Shown piece by piece: positions 18,651 to 28,119 of a stretch of DNA of 64,000 nucleotides (position 1 is its first letter; each line of letters begins with the position of its first letter). The position numbers were made by a program, and so were the translations under genes. Under the pieces are notes generated by a model. It did no database searches, had not been told where the DNA came from, and saw nothing but the letters and a program-made list of their open reading frames with translations. The stretch is from Candidatus Scalindua sp. (GTDB lineage: Bacteria > Planctomycetota > Brocadiia > Brocadiales > Scalinduaceae). The DNA lies in NCBI GenBank assembly GCA_031316155.1, contig JALDRB010000004.1, positions 248,001 to 312,000 of the forward strand, read 5' to 3'.

Positions 18651-19100
18651 ATGAATATTTATGTAGGAAATATATCATACGACACTAACGAAGAGGATTT
18701 ACGGCTTATTTGCGAACCATTCGGTAAGGTTGAATCCGTCTCTATCATAAAAGACAAGTATAGTGGTCAACCAAAAGGATTTGGATTCGTGGAGATGCCA
18801 TCTAAAGCTGAAGGACAAGCTGCAATTGATGGACTGAATGGTAAGGAGTTAAAGGGAAGAGCAATTAACATGAATGAAGCTCGTCCTCGCACCGGGAATT
18901 TTGGAGGAGGTACGGGAGGATACGGCGGCGGCAAAGGGGGATACGGCGGCGGTAGTAAGGGGGGATACGGTGGCGGCAAAGGGGGATACGGCGGTGGTAG
19001 TAAAGGAGGAGGATATAGCGGCAGCAAAAAGGGAGGATATGGTGGCGGTAAAGGAGGATACAGCGGAGGAAGGGGAGGAAGGGGAGGAAGGGGAAGGTAA
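18651..19100 (+). CDS. Glycine-rich RRM RNA-binding protein
   Basis: A 149-residue protein. Residues 1-80 are one RNA-recognition motif with RNP2 IYVGNI and RNP1 KGFGFVEM. Residues 83-149 are a low-complexity tail of tandem GGYGGGKGGYGGGSK-type units ending in three RGG repeats. This is the architecture of cyanobacterial Rbp and plant/animal GRP proteins and of short RRM proteins in planctomycetes and proteobacteria, often cold-induced and acting on mRNA. Its position 0.5 kb after a csp gene supports a cold or RNA-chaperone role. The tail DNA is an imperfect tandem repeat and could vary in length. An aaaggaat ribosome-binding site precedes the ATG. Confidence 0.92.
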   Translation: MNIYVGNISYDTNEEDLRLICEPFGKVESVSIIKDKYSGQPKGFGFVEMPSKAEGQAAIDGLNGKELKGRAINMNEARPRTGNFGGGTGGYGGGKGGYGGGSKGGYGGGKGGYGGGSKGGGYSGSKKGGYGGGKGGYSGGRGGRGGRGR

Positions 19101-19378
19101 CAGATTATGAAACATAGCTGACCGAACCCTTCAACTTCACGCCTGAATGGCGAACTGGCGGGCAGGTACCGGCATGAGCGGGTAAAATTCACTTAACTCA
19201 AAGGTGGCTCACAAGTTGCTCAAAGCCTGCCTGAAAGTAGTTTCGCTTGTAATGAATCCCGTCGTCACCTGTAATGTGGATTGCAGAAGATATAATCTTC
19301 TTTCATTTTCCTCTAAATATGCCAGTACGATTCATTTCTTAAAAAACGCTCTTATCTCTCCCTTTTTTTATCTTTTCT

Positions 19379-20716
19379 TCACCTCTTGCTGGCTTTTTTA
19401 TCAGTTAGAGAAGCAGCATAAGTCCCTGGCTGGCTGGCTTCACAGCTATGGGAGACCGGAGAAATATTACTTTTACTGCTATATCGGTTCCAGGGCATCT
19501 TGCTAAGGAGAATGCCCAAACCACAGTAATCAGTAATTCCTGCAAAGATTAAACCTCCTCCTGCAAAACCGGATAGAATGAGAAAAGCCGGATGAATGTA
19601 AAAACCAGTTACTAATCCCAGCAGAACCAGGCTTCCTGAGGCAATTCGCACCTGCCTCTCCAAAGATATCCTTAATTTGCCTCGCAGTGTCTCTCCTCCG
19701 GCTTCCTTGTATGAGACAATACCACCCTTGATTACGGATAGTCCTGCAACATTTAGCTTTTCCAGCCTACTCTTGGCCATGGATGCTCGGTTTCCGCTTT
19801 GACAGAGTAATAGCCGTGGAGCTGGTACTGCTCGAACTTCGTCAGATTTTTCTTCAATCTTGTCCAAAGGGAGCAGATGAGAACCTTCAATATGTTCGCT
19901 CTCGAATTCGGCTTCGGTGCGCACATCAATCACACTTGCAGCACCTCCGGCTCTTACGAGGTTGATAACCTCAGGAACAGAGATGTTTTCCTCGATATTC
20001 ACACCTTGACGATTCAATCGTAAAAGATCATTCATGTTGGCTGGTTTGGGAGGAGGGTTGGCAGTAAGATTACGTACAAACTCATCTCTATCAGTAATCA
20101 ATAGCCAGGGATTACATTTTTTCTCTTCTTCCAGAGTGCTTTTTATCCTACCCCGGTAATCATGCCCTGGAAAAAGGGTAGTTTGATCAGGAAGATCAGC
20201 CTGGAGTAAGTGGATTGAATCAAACAGTTGACTGGCGTTACCACCCAGGAAGTCAGTACGGGCCACGCTGCCAATTAATAGTGAGTCACCTGAGAAAAGT
20301 GCTCCGTCAGTGATTAAGACTATATGATCTTGTGTATGGCCGGGCGTATGACGTACTGTAATCTTCGATTCACCCAAGTTGATCTGTTCTCCGTCTTTTG
20401 GGTGGAAAGTGACACCAATATGGTTGGATTGCTCGTGCGTAACTCGGATACAATCGAACTTCTTAGCGAAGGAGGCTGCACCTGAAGGGTGATCGGCGTG
20501 GGTATGAGAATCAACTACATAGCGCAGTTTCCAACCTTCAAGCTTCACCCGCTCGCTCATGTCGTAAACGAAATCCAGGTGTACGTCCAAGGCTAGAGCT
20601 TCTTTGCTAGCCCTATCAGCCATAAGGTATCCGATGCATCCTTGAGGATGTGCAAATGGTACTATCTGTAACGTTACGATGTTTTCGGTTTTTCGATTGT
20701 CGACAACAAATTTCAT
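19379..20716 (-). CDS. Metallo-beta-lactamase-rhodanese-membrane fusion (persulfide dioxygenase-like)
   Basis: A 445-residue three-part protein. Residues 1-235 are a metallo-beta-lactamase fold with SHTHADHPSG, the HTPGHTQDH and SGDSLLIGSVARTDFLGG motifs, and FPGHDYRG, as in ETHE1-type persulfide dioxygenases. Residues 265-345 are a rhodanese domain (VIDVRTEAEFESEHIEGS) with active-site loop CQSGNRAS. Residues 355-415 are a hydrophobic pair of helices like YgaP/DUF2892. The parts suggest a membrane-tethered enzyme handling glutathione or protein persulfides, with the rhodanese passing sulfane sulfur. MBL-rhodanese fusions are known; the added membrane tail is less common. It diverges from the SagB-like gene. 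Confidence 0.88.
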   Translation of the reverse strand: MKFVVDNRKTENIVTLQIVPFAHPQGCIGYLMADRASKEALALDVHLDFVYDMSERVKLEGWKLRYVVDSHTHADHPSGAASFAKKFDCIRVTHEQSNHIGVTFHPKDGEQINLGESKITVRHTPGHTQDHIVLITDGALFSGDSLLIGSVARTDFLGGNASQLFDSIHLLQADLPDQTTLFPGHDYRGRIKSTLEEEKKCNPWLLITDRDEFVRNLTANPPPKPANMNDLLRLNRQGVNIEENISVPEVINLVRAGGAASVIDVRTEAEFESEHIEGSHLLPLDKIEEKSDEVRAVPAPRLLLCQSGNRASMAKSRLEKLNVAGLSVIKGGIVSYKEAGGETLRGKLRISLERQVRIASGSLVLLGLVTGFYIHPAFLILSGFAGGGLIFAGITDYCGLGILLSKMPWNRYSSKSNISPVSHSCEASQPGTYAASLTDKKASKR

Positions 20717-21268
20717 GAGTATTTTACTATTCTTTCATTTTGACCACTATTCTTTGTACCATGTTAACTGGGAATGTACCCTTTATGATCAATATATAGT
20801 TCTGCAACTGAATTAAGCTCAGGTTGTCTATGCGGATGTAAGTCATGTTTTTTAATTCAGAAAAAAACTACCATTAATTTGCTATATTCTTTTTTTTAAC
20901 TCGGTAGGTTTATCTGGAAAAAGAGTAAAAGGGCATCTGATGATACATCTTGAGATTTATCTAGAGAACAAGTATGTATCTGAATGTATTTATAGCAAAG
21001 AATACTTTGTACTGTCAAAGAAAAACAGGTAATATGTTCAGGTAGTAAAATTATTGGAGACAATCATACCAATGTTATATAATCTCTCTCTTAGTGTAAA
21101 AGTGGAAATAATCGTGCTTTGAGACAAAAGAGATGATTATATGTGTAGCTGAAATGTCAGTGTTTGGTGAACGTGTAAAGGGTATGAAGGAAGAAAGGTT
21201 CAGTAATACAAAAATGAATAACCTACCCATCTGAAACATTAAGATATGTTCTTTGCTTGTCATAAACT
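20717..21268. other. Divergent intergenic region
   Basis: A 550-base AT-rich region between divergent genes that should contain both promoters. No clear repeat, hairpin or operator was recognised. Confidence 0.4.
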
Positions 21269-22945
21269 ATGAGAAAAGATACAAAAAGTGAGAATAAAAA
21301 TTGGTTTCAGGGTGTTGTCGAATATCACGAAACCACAAAGCACCATCCGAATCGATATGCACGGTCATCTGGTTATCTCGATTGGGAAACTGAACCCAAT
21401 CCCTTCCGACAATATGAAGGAGTAAAATCGTTACCTCTTCCTTTAACAAACAATGATTCTGAGGCGGACTATCTTGCCTTGTTTAAGAGGGAGAGTAATA
21501 AGTTCAGGGAATTTTCCTTACAAAACATAGCAACCTTTCTCGAACTATCTATGGGACTTTCTGCCTGGAAATCATATTTCGGAAACTCGTGGGTACTCCG
21601 GATGAATCCATCAAGTGGCAACCTCCATCCAACCGAGACACACCTTATCATTCCCCCAATACCAGAAAACGATGATTACGGTGGAGTGTTTCATTACAAC
21701 CCTTTCCTGCACTCTTTAGAAGTGAGAACAATGTTTTACGAATCATTCTGGCAGAGAATACATAACCATTTCTCTCAGGAAGGTTTTCTTATTGGGCTTA
21801 CAAGTATCTATTGGAGAGAAGCGTGGAAATATGGTGAACGGGCATTCCGCTATTGTAATCATGATGTGGGGCATGCAATGGCCTGTTTAAGTTTTTCTGC
21901 AAACATTTTGGGATGGAAGGTTACCTATCTTAATTCGCTTTCCAGTGGTGAAATCGGGACTATCTTGGGGTTCCCGCAAACGAAATGGAAAGAATTTGAA
22001 AGAGAAGAGCCGGAACTCCTTCTGTTTGTTAATAAGTGGGAGGCAGATGGTTTTGTACCGAGAACCATTCCCTATGACATTATATCATCCTTTGAAGCTC
22101 TTCAATTTCAGGGAGAACCGAATCATTTAAGTAAGGATCATGTGGATTGGGAAATCATTGATGATGTATCTTCTATGACTCTCAAACCCCGGACAGATGA
22201 AGAGACATATCGTTATCGTGATCACGATTATTTTGAGAAAGGACTTTATATGGACCGTGGAGCAAAGATCATTCGGCAAAGGAGAAGTGCTCAGGCATAC
22301 GACGGTGAAACGGCCATTCGAAAAGAAGATTTTTTTGCAATGTTGGACAAGACCATCCCAAGGAGTTTCAGCGCTCCCTTTGATATTGAACTGGGAAAGA
22401 TATCTGTTCACCTACTTCTTTTTGTCCATAGGATAATAGGTTTGGAGACCGGACTCTATTTTCTCATTCGTAATGATAATGATTATGACGATATAAGAGA
22501 AAGATGCCACGCTCATTTCTTATGGAATAAAGTAAAGGATGCTCCTCAAACGCTTCCTCTTTATTTTTTACAAGAGGGAGATTATGTTCGTGAGGCAAAG
22601 GGGGTAAGCTGCTTTCAGGAGATTGCCAGTGACGGAGCTTTTTCTGTTGGGATGATCGCCAAGTTTAGAGAGAATATTGAAAAACATCCATACTTATACC
22701 GTCATCTTTTCTGGGAGACAGGGATGATCGGGCAGATCCTTTATCTTGAGGCAGAGGTTCATTCAGTGAGAGGAACCGGAATTGGATGTTTTTTTGACGA
22801 TCTGGTTCATCAAATCCTGGGATTGAATGATAACGCCTACCAAAGCCTCTATCATTTTACCATCGGAGGTGCATTGGAAGATAAGAGAATTACGACGTTG
22901 CCACCTTATTACCATCTGAAAAATCGTAAAGAATTGATTGGGTAA
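21269..22945 (+). CDS. SagB-type/nitroreductase-family oxidoreductase, two-domain
   Basis: A 558-residue protein with two tandem nitroreductase-like halves. The first contains LELSMGLSAWKS...RMNPSSGNLHPTETH, the SagB/ThcOx signature where Arg and the SGNLHPTE loop contact FMN. The second opens with GAKIIRQRRSAQAYDG and ends with GTGIGCFFDDLVHQILGLN and YHFTIGG. In thiazole/oxazole-modified peptide pathways SagB oxidises azolines, but no YcaO cyclodehydratase or precursor peptide is nearby. A stand-alone role as an FMN-dependent oxidoreductase is therefore more likely. No good ribosome-binding site precedes the ATG at 21269, so the start is uncertain. Confidence 0.8.
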   Translation: MRKDTKSENKNWFQGVVEYHETTKHHPNRYARSSGYLDWETEPNPFRQYEGVKSLPLPLTNNDSEADYLALFKRESNKFREFSLQNIATFLELSMGLSAWKSYFGNSWVLRMNPSSGNLHPTETHLIIPPIPENDDYGGVFHYNPFLHSLEVRTMFYESFWQRIHNHFSQEGFLIGLTSIYWREAWKYGERAFRYCNHDVGHAMACLSFSANILGWKVTYLNSLSSGEIGTILGFPQTKWKEFEREEPELLLFVNKWEADGFVPRTIPYDIISSFEALQFQGEPNHLSKDHVDWEIIDDVSSMTLKPRTDEETYRYRDHDYFEKGLYMDRGAKIIRQRRSAQAYDGETAIRKEDFFAMLDKTIPRSFSAPFDIELGKISVHLLLFVHRIIGLETGLYFLIRNDNDYDDIRERCHAHFLWNKVKDAPQTLPLYFLQEGDYVREAKGVSCFQEIASDGAFSVGMIAKFRENIEKHPYLYRHLFWETGMIGQILYLEAEVHSVRGTGIGCFFDDLVHQILGLNDNAYQSLYHFTIGGALEDKRITTLPPYYHLKNRKELIG

Positions 22946-23166
22946 GGCCTTGATTAATCTTTAAAAAGAAGGAAATATTCGTCGTTATCCTATTCGTGGT
23001 TATTGCAACAGTATAGATGACTGCGAATGAAATTATTGCATTAACGAGAGACAAGAAATGTCCGAAGTTCTCATTGGTTCCTATCAAAACCTATAGTTCC
23101 AATTATATTTTTAAAATAAGTATGTATATATAGAAAGGTTCTAACATAATATTACATGGAGAAGAT

Positions 23167-23901
23167 ATGTCGATTAAGGAAAATTTGATGCACGTCAAAC
23201 AGAATATTGCTGATGCGGCTGCCAGAATTGGTAAGAAGGCGGAAGACATTACATTGGTTATGGCAACAAAGACGGTAGATGCTGAACGAATACGAGAGGC
23301 AGTCAGGAACGGTGGGCATATTATAGGCGAAAATAAGATTCAGGAAGCCCTGAAAAAATATGAAGTTCTCAAGGACGAGGATGCAGCTTGGCATTTCATT
23401 GGACATTTGCAGACCAATAAGGTCAAAGACGTTTTGAAATTTGCTGATCTGATTCATTCTGTTGATCGGTTATCTCTGGTTGAAAAGTTAGATCAACGAC
23501 TCCTGAAGGAAGGTCGGTCAACGGATATTTTAATTCAGGTTAATACCTCCTATGAGGAGAGCAAATATGGAGTTGCTCCTGAAGAGGCAATTTCACTTGT
23601 TAAGGAAACCTCACGGTACGACACTCTACGGATAAGAGGCCTCATGACCATCGGTCTTTTTACTAATGATGAGGTGAAGATTCGGAAGTGTTTCAAGTTA
23701 TTAAAGGATATTCATGACTCAGTGATAAAAGAGGGAATTGATAGGGTAGAGATGCAATATCTATCTATGGGAATGTCAGGAGATTATCAAATTGCGATTG
23801 AGGAAGGTGCTAGTATGGTACGTGTGGGAACGGCTATATTTGGCGCCCGGAACACCCCTGATGCCTATTATTGGCCTTCAGAGAAGGTTGAAAGAAAGTA
23901 A
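23167..23901 (+). CDS. YggS-family pyridoxal phosphate homeostasis protein
   Basis: A 244-residue PLP-binding protein of the YggS/PROSC family, a half-barrel that buffers pyridoxal phosphate and affects amino acid metabolism. Typical landmarks are LVMATKTVDAERIREA (PLP-lysine in ATKT), IIGENKIQEAL, WHFIGHLQTNKVK, LIHSVDRL and the phosphate-binding LSMGMSGDYQIAIEEGASMVRVGTAIFG. The length is normal. ggagaagat lies just before the ATG. It stands alone with a downstream FKBP gene on the same strand 235 bases away. Confidence 0.94.
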   Translation: MSIKENLMHVKQNIADAAARIGKKAEDITLVMATKTVDAERIREAVRNGGHIIGENKIQEALKKYEVLKDEDAAWHFIGHLQTNKVKDVLKFADLIHSVDRLSLVEKLDQRLLKEGRSTDILIQVNTSYEESKYGVAPEEAISLVKETSRYDTLRIRGLMTIGLFTNDEVKIRKCFKLLKDIHDSVIKEGIDRVEMQYLSMGMSGDYQIAIEEGASMVRVGTAIFGARNTPDAYYWPSEKVERK

Positions 23902-24136
23902 ACACATTTTATAGAAACTGAGGAAGAAGTATTCCTTTTTCCTACAAGGATAACCAGAATGTCTGTGGTGTGCTGGGTTGAATCAGACGAAGAATCAAAC
24001 TAAGTTGTTGAAAAGGCTGAGGAAAACGGTTATAATTTTCCCGCTTTGGCAAAATCTGAAAAAAGTTATTGAAAATTTTGTTTTTCATTTTTATCAGAAT
24101 TTTATTTTGAAAACTAATGTGCTTAAGGAGTGTATT

Positions 24137-24862
24137 GTGATACAAAAAATTATGCTATTGTCAGCCTTAATGGTGTTTATTATTTCAGGTATAGCAACTG
24201 CACAAGATGATACTAAGGCTGAAAGTATCGAGACCAACTGGTCGGACGCTCAAAAGATGAGCTATATCCTTGGTATTCAAATTGGTCAATTCTGTAATCA
24301 GAGTGACCTTGAAGTTGATGTAGAATTGTTTTCCAAAGGGTTGAATGATTTTGTAAATGGGAGTGAGCTTGCAATCTCCCAGGAAGAGATAAGTTCGGTT
24401 ATGACTGCTTATCAGCAAAAAGCACTCGAAAAAGTTCAGGCGGAACAAAATGCTGCAAGTGCTGAAAACATCAGACAAGGGCAGGCTTTTCTTGAAACCA
24501 ACAAAAAGAAAGCGGGTGTCAAGGTAACCGATTCCGGTCTACAGTACAAGATTATATCCGAGGGAAATGGGGCTTCACCAAAGGAAACCGACAGGGTTAA
24601 AGTGCACTATCGGGGTACGTTGATTAATGGGCAGGAGTTTGACAGCTCATACAAGCGTAATGAGCCAGCAGAGTTCGGGTTAAACCAGGTAATAAAAGGG
24701 TGGACTGAAGCTGTGCAACTTATGAAGGTCGGAGGTAAAAGCGAATTTTATATCCCTTCAGAATTGGCTTATGGCGTGAATGGCCCACCAAGCATAGGTC
24801 CTAGTCAGACTTTGATCTTTACGGTTGAGTTGTTGGACATTACAACACCTGCTACTCCTTAA
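24137..24862 (+). CDS. Secreted FKBP-type peptidyl-prolyl isomerase (Mip/FkpA-like)
   Basis: A 241-residue protein with a signal peptide (IQKIMLLSALMVFIISGIATAQ), an N-terminal helical dimerisation region (about residues 30-125: SYILGIQIGQF through a long alpha helix) and a C-terminal FKBP domain. The latter has VKVHYRGTLINGQEFDSSY, the GWTEAVQLMKVGGK active-site segment and YGVNGPPSIGP. It resembles Mip/FkpA, periplasmic chaperones that isomerise prolines in exported proteins. I chose the GTG at 24137 because taaggag lies 6 bases upstream and the signal peptide then begins correctly. The longer frame from 23978 adds 53 basic residues that look like leader read-through. Confidence 0.9.
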   Translation: MIQKIMLLSALMVFIISGIATAQDDTKAESIETNWSDAQKMSYILGIQIGQFCNQSDLEVDVELFSKGLNDFVNGSELAISQEEISSVMTAYQQKALEKVQAEQNAASAENIRQGQAFLETNKKKAGVKVTDSGLQYKIISEGNGASPKETDRVKVHYRGTLINGQEFDSSYKRNEPAEFGLNQVIKGWTEAVQLMKVGGKSEFYIPSELAYGVNGPPSIGPSQTLIFTVELLDITTPATP

Positions 24863-25182
24863 GTGGTTATCTACCTCAAGGCGTTGTTTGAAACAAAATT
24901 TTCGTTTTGAATATCTCGATCCGGCATCCTGGTATAACGTTTTTGTGAAAATATTGTCATTCTAACCATAGCGAGAAATAATTCTACCTAAGAAGAGGAG
25001 TATAATATCCCGATTTACTCGAAATGATACATTGATAATATTTTTGCCAAACGCTCTGCTTGGATGCCGGCTATTTTTGTATAATGAAGTAGAGTTTTTA
25101 CGTCAGCCCGTGCCGGTATTTACCCTGTTTTCTGAATTCGAAAATCAGTTGGCCTTAAATGGTTGTGCACAAAGAAATGGAA
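24863..25182. other. Convergent intergenic region
   Basis: About 320 bases between convergent genes. Short complementary words near 24860-24910 (ccttaag...cctcaagg and caaaattttcgttttg) could form weak terminators. Nothing else was seen. Confidence 0.35.
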
Positions 25183-26388
25183 TCAATTCCTCATGTTATT
25201 TACAGCACACTCTATTCTCTTGAGTGCTTCAACAAGCAGTAAACGAGGACAGGCTATATTCATCCTTACAAACCCAGCACCACTAGGTCCAAAGAGCGAA
25301 CCTTCATAAAGGCCAACCTTCGCATTTTCTATCATGAATTTCTGAAGGGTTGCAGGAGACAATCCCATCTTTCTGCAATCCAGCCACACTAAATAGGTTC
25401 CCTGCGGTTTTATCACCGCTATTTTGGGGATTTTCCTTTTAAAGTAATCCAGTAAAAATTCCAGATTGTCGTGTAAATATGCCATTAGTTGTTCCAGCCA
25501 CTCATCACTGTATCTATAGGCGGCCTCCATTGCTATCAGTCCGAACACATTTACTTTGGGTACAAAGTTTTTCTTTGCATCGAGAAATCGTTTGCGAAGT
25601 CCTGCACTGGGTATGATAATAGCAGAAGTATATAACCCTGGGAGGTTAAAGGCCTTACTTGGTGAAATACAGGTAATGGAATGTTGTTCAAATTCTTCAG
25701 ATAATGTCGAAAACGGTGTGTGTTTGGCATTATGAAAAAGGAGTTCACTGTGTACTTCATCCGCAACTACTATTGCACCATTTCCAATAACAATTTCACC
25801 TGTCCTTCTCAGCTCTTCCACAGTCCATACGCGCCCTACGGGATTATGAGGACTGCACAAGAGCATCAATTTTGGATGTGATGGAGTATACAGACTGTTC
25901 TCCCGGTTATTAAATTTTCCGACAAGATCTTCAAAGTCAATTTCATACGTACTATTTTTTAAAATAAGCTGATTGTTTGAAACGTGACAGCCATTATCTT
26001 CGATAGCAGACCAAAACGGATGATAAACCGGTCCCTGGAGAATGACTTCATTTCCGGGACAAGAGAAGGCCTTCACGGTAGTGTAGAGAGCGGGGATAAT
26101 CCCGGGTAGGAGAAGGACCCATTCAGGCCTGACTTTCCAACCATACAGTCTTTGCATTCTATCAATAACAGCTTTTATTACTGATAGAGGTTTTTGTATT
26201 GGATATCCATAGATCTCATGTTCCGTTCTCTCCCTGATGGCGTCAGTGATAGGTTTTGCGATCGGGAGATCCATGTCTGCAACCCACATTGGAACGATAT
26301 CCTTGGTTCCAAAAATAGCATCCGTATCGTCCCATTTCATGCAGTTCGTGTTCTTTCGTGGAACTACTCGATCAAAATCATACTTCAT
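25183..26388 (-). CDS. MalY/PatB-type aminotransferase (cystathionine beta-lyase-like)
   Basis: A 401-residue PLP enzyme of fold type I, class I/II. It opens with the PatB/MalY motif (DFDRVVPRKNTNCMKWD...DIVPMWVADMDLP) and continues with GYPIQKPL, NPVGRVWT, VVADEVHSELLF and the PLP lysine in SPSKAFNLPGL. The C-terminal arginine motif is GFVRMNIACPR. These enzymes cleave C-S bonds in cystathionine or cysteine, yielding homocysteine, pyruvate and ammonia, and some are also regulators. Full length for the family. No methionine or cysteine operon surrounds it, so the physiological substrate is open. Confidence 0.93.
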   Translation of the reverse strand: MKYDFDRVVPRKNTNCMKWDDTDAIFGTKDIVPMWVADMDLPIAKPITDAIRERTEHEIYGYPIQKPLSVIKAVIDRMQRLYGWKVRPEWVLLLPGIIPALYTTVKAFSCPGNEVILQGPVYHPFWSAIEDNGCHVSNNQLILKNSTYEIDFEDLVGKFNNRENSLYTPSHPKLMLLCSPHNPVGRVWTVEELRRTGEIVIGNGAIVVADEVHSELLFHNAKHTPFSTLSEEFEQHSITCISPSKAFNLPGLYTSAIIIPSAGLRKRFLDAKKNFVPKVNVFGLIAMEAAYRYSDEWLEQLMAYLHDNLEFLLDYFKRKIPKIAVIKPQGTYLVWLDCRKMGLSPATLQKFMIENAKVGLYEGSLFGPSGAGFVRMNIACPRLLLVEALKRIECAVNNMRN

Positions 26389-26562
26389 TATTGTTTGTAT
26401 AAGGGTAGTTATGTATGTATGAAATATTTTACTACAATATTAAAAATTGGCAATTAAGAAACGAATAACGGGAGGATAGATGTAAAGGGGATATCTTTTC
26501 TATCAGATATTCTAACCTCATACATCTGAAGGTGTATGTGACTCAGATCTGCTTGGATTGTA

Positions 26563-28050
26563 TCAATCTGTCATTTCTATTAAATACTCTACTATCTGCT
26601 TATCCAGTTTTCCCTGAACTGCTTGCTGTCGGAGAATATCCTGAGCCTTTTCCTTTGTCATCCTTTTGCGATAAGGACGGTCTGTAACGAGGGCATCGTA
26701 TATATCAACAACTGCCATTATTTTTGCCCCTATTGGGATAAATTCATCCCTGAGACCCTCAGGATAACCACTGCCATCGAGCTTTTCATGATGGTAAAGT
26801 ATAATATCCAAAGACATTCCCAAAGTCTTCTTTAAAGGCTCACATATCCTGTAACCAATAGTGGGATGTTCCTTCATAATCTCAAATTCTTTATAATCCA
26901 GAGGACCAGGTTTGTTTAAAATCTCATTGGGTATCCCAATCTTACCAATATCGTGTATAATACCTCCAAACTTGATTTTCCGGATACTTCTCTCCGAGAG
27001 ACCCAGCTTTTTACCAAGAGCCTCTGATATCTGAGATACCCTCCATATGTGACCTTTTGTATATTCATCCTTAGCCTCAACTGCATTTGCCAAGGAGTAG
27101 AGAACACTCTCAAGACTCGTTAAATTGTTGTTGAGCGCTTTCATCTTTATGAGGGTCTTTATCCTGGTAATGAGTTCTATTTTCTCGGGTGGTTTCGAGA
27201 TAAAATCATCAGCTCCTGCATCAATACCTTTGATTTTGGCCTCTTTGTCAGTCAATGCGGTTAGCATTACAACGGGAATCAACCGGGTATTTTCACTGCT
27301 TTTTAAACGACGACAGACTTCGTACCCATCCATACCAGGCATCATGACGTCCAACAGAATCAGATCTACATCTACCTTAACAACCAGAGAAAAAACGTCT
27401 TCACCGTTGGATGCCTTAATGACCTCATAGTTTAAGGGAAGCAGAAGTGCTTCCAATACCTTTAAATTTCTCGGTTCGTCATCAACTATTAATATCCTTG
27501 GCTTTTGTTCTTCCATAGAATGTTTCTGTTTCTCAAAGAAATGTGCCCTGTTTTTTCCCATAATCTTGGCTTGCAACAAAGCCTCTTCAGTCTTTTTGAT
27601 AAGACTCTCTTTATCAGTAGCGTCTTCCGGGCATGACGCAAGACCAATGCTCAAAGTTATATTGTCTCCATCAGGCAACTTTTTCATTGCTTGCATGATT
27701 CTTTCTGAGGCGACTAAAGACTGAGCGGCCTCAGATTTAATGAGAATGAGGGCAAAGACATCTCCCAAATATCTCGATGCTAGATCGACATCTCGTATAT
27801 TTTCCTTAATCTTCTGGGCTATTTCCTTCAACTTTCTGTCCCCATTCAAAGTGCCTTTCAGTTTGTTAAATCTGGCAAATGAATCGACATCGATCAAGGC
27901 TAGGGTGAAGGTTGTGCCGTATCGTTTAACCCGTTTTATCTCATTTTCTAACATTATCTGAAAAAAACCATGGTTAAATAGTCCGGTCAGGCTATCCGTG
28001 AAAGGAGAGCCTGTTACATTTTCATAATCTATCTGAAGGTTGTGATCCAA
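26563..28050 (-). CDS. GGDEF(degenerate)-REC-HD-GYP signalling protein
   Basis: A 495-residue cytoplasmic protein in three parts. Residues 15-165 are a GGDEF fold (DSLTGLFNHGFFQIML) whose signature is replaced by YLGDVF, so cyclase activity is unlikely. Residues 185-300 are a receiver (ILIVDDEPRNLKV, phospho-acceptor in LILLDVMMPGMDG, conserved Lys in FISKP). Residues 310-490 are an HD-GYP domain with HDIGKIGIP, EHPTIGYRI and HHEKLDGSGYPEGL intact, predicting a working c-di-GMP phosphodiesterase. The receiver should switch output by phosphorylation, plausibly by the sensor kinase encoded 70 bases upstream on the same strand. The HD-GYP tail closely resembles the remnant at 555-812. Confidence 0.92.
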   Translation of the reverse strand: MDHNLQIDYENVTGSPFTDSLTGLFNHGFFQIMLENEIKRVKRYGTTFTLALIDVDSFARFNKLKGTLNGDRKLKEIAQKIKENIRDVDLASRYLGDVFALILIKSEAAQSLVASERIMQAMKKLPDGDNITLSIGLASCPEDATDKESLIKKTEEALLQAKIMGKNRAHFFEKQKHSMEEQKPRILIVDDEPRNLKVLEALLLPLNYEVIKASNGEDVFSLVVKVDVDLILLDVMMPGMDGYEVCRRLKSSENTRLIPVVMLTALTDKEAKIKGIDAGADDFISKPPEKIELITRIKTLIKMKALNNNLTSLESVLYSLANAVEAKDEYTKGHIWRVSQISEALGKKLGLSERSIRKIKFGGIIHDIGKIGIPNEILNKPGPLDYKEFEIMKEHPTIGYRICEPLKKTLGMSLDIILYHHEKLDGSGYPEGLRDEFIPIGAKIMAVVDIYDALVTDRPYRKRMTKEKAQDILRQQAVQGKLDKQIVEYLIEMTD

Positions 28051-28119
28051 TTATTCCTTTTCTCCAAACATCTTGTCTTCCAAAAATATTTGTAATATAT
28101 TTAATATCAAAAAAAGCAG

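Noticed and set aside
18767-19192. Long open frames antisense and out of frame to the RRM gene, rich in proline or alanine
   Set aside because: They are by-products of the GC-rich Gly repeat DNA; the sense frame has a full RRM and a proper start.
21269-22945. Thiazole/oxazole-modified peptide cluster around the SagB-like gene
   Set aside because: No YcaO, E1-like or precursor-peptide gene occurs in the neighbourhood.
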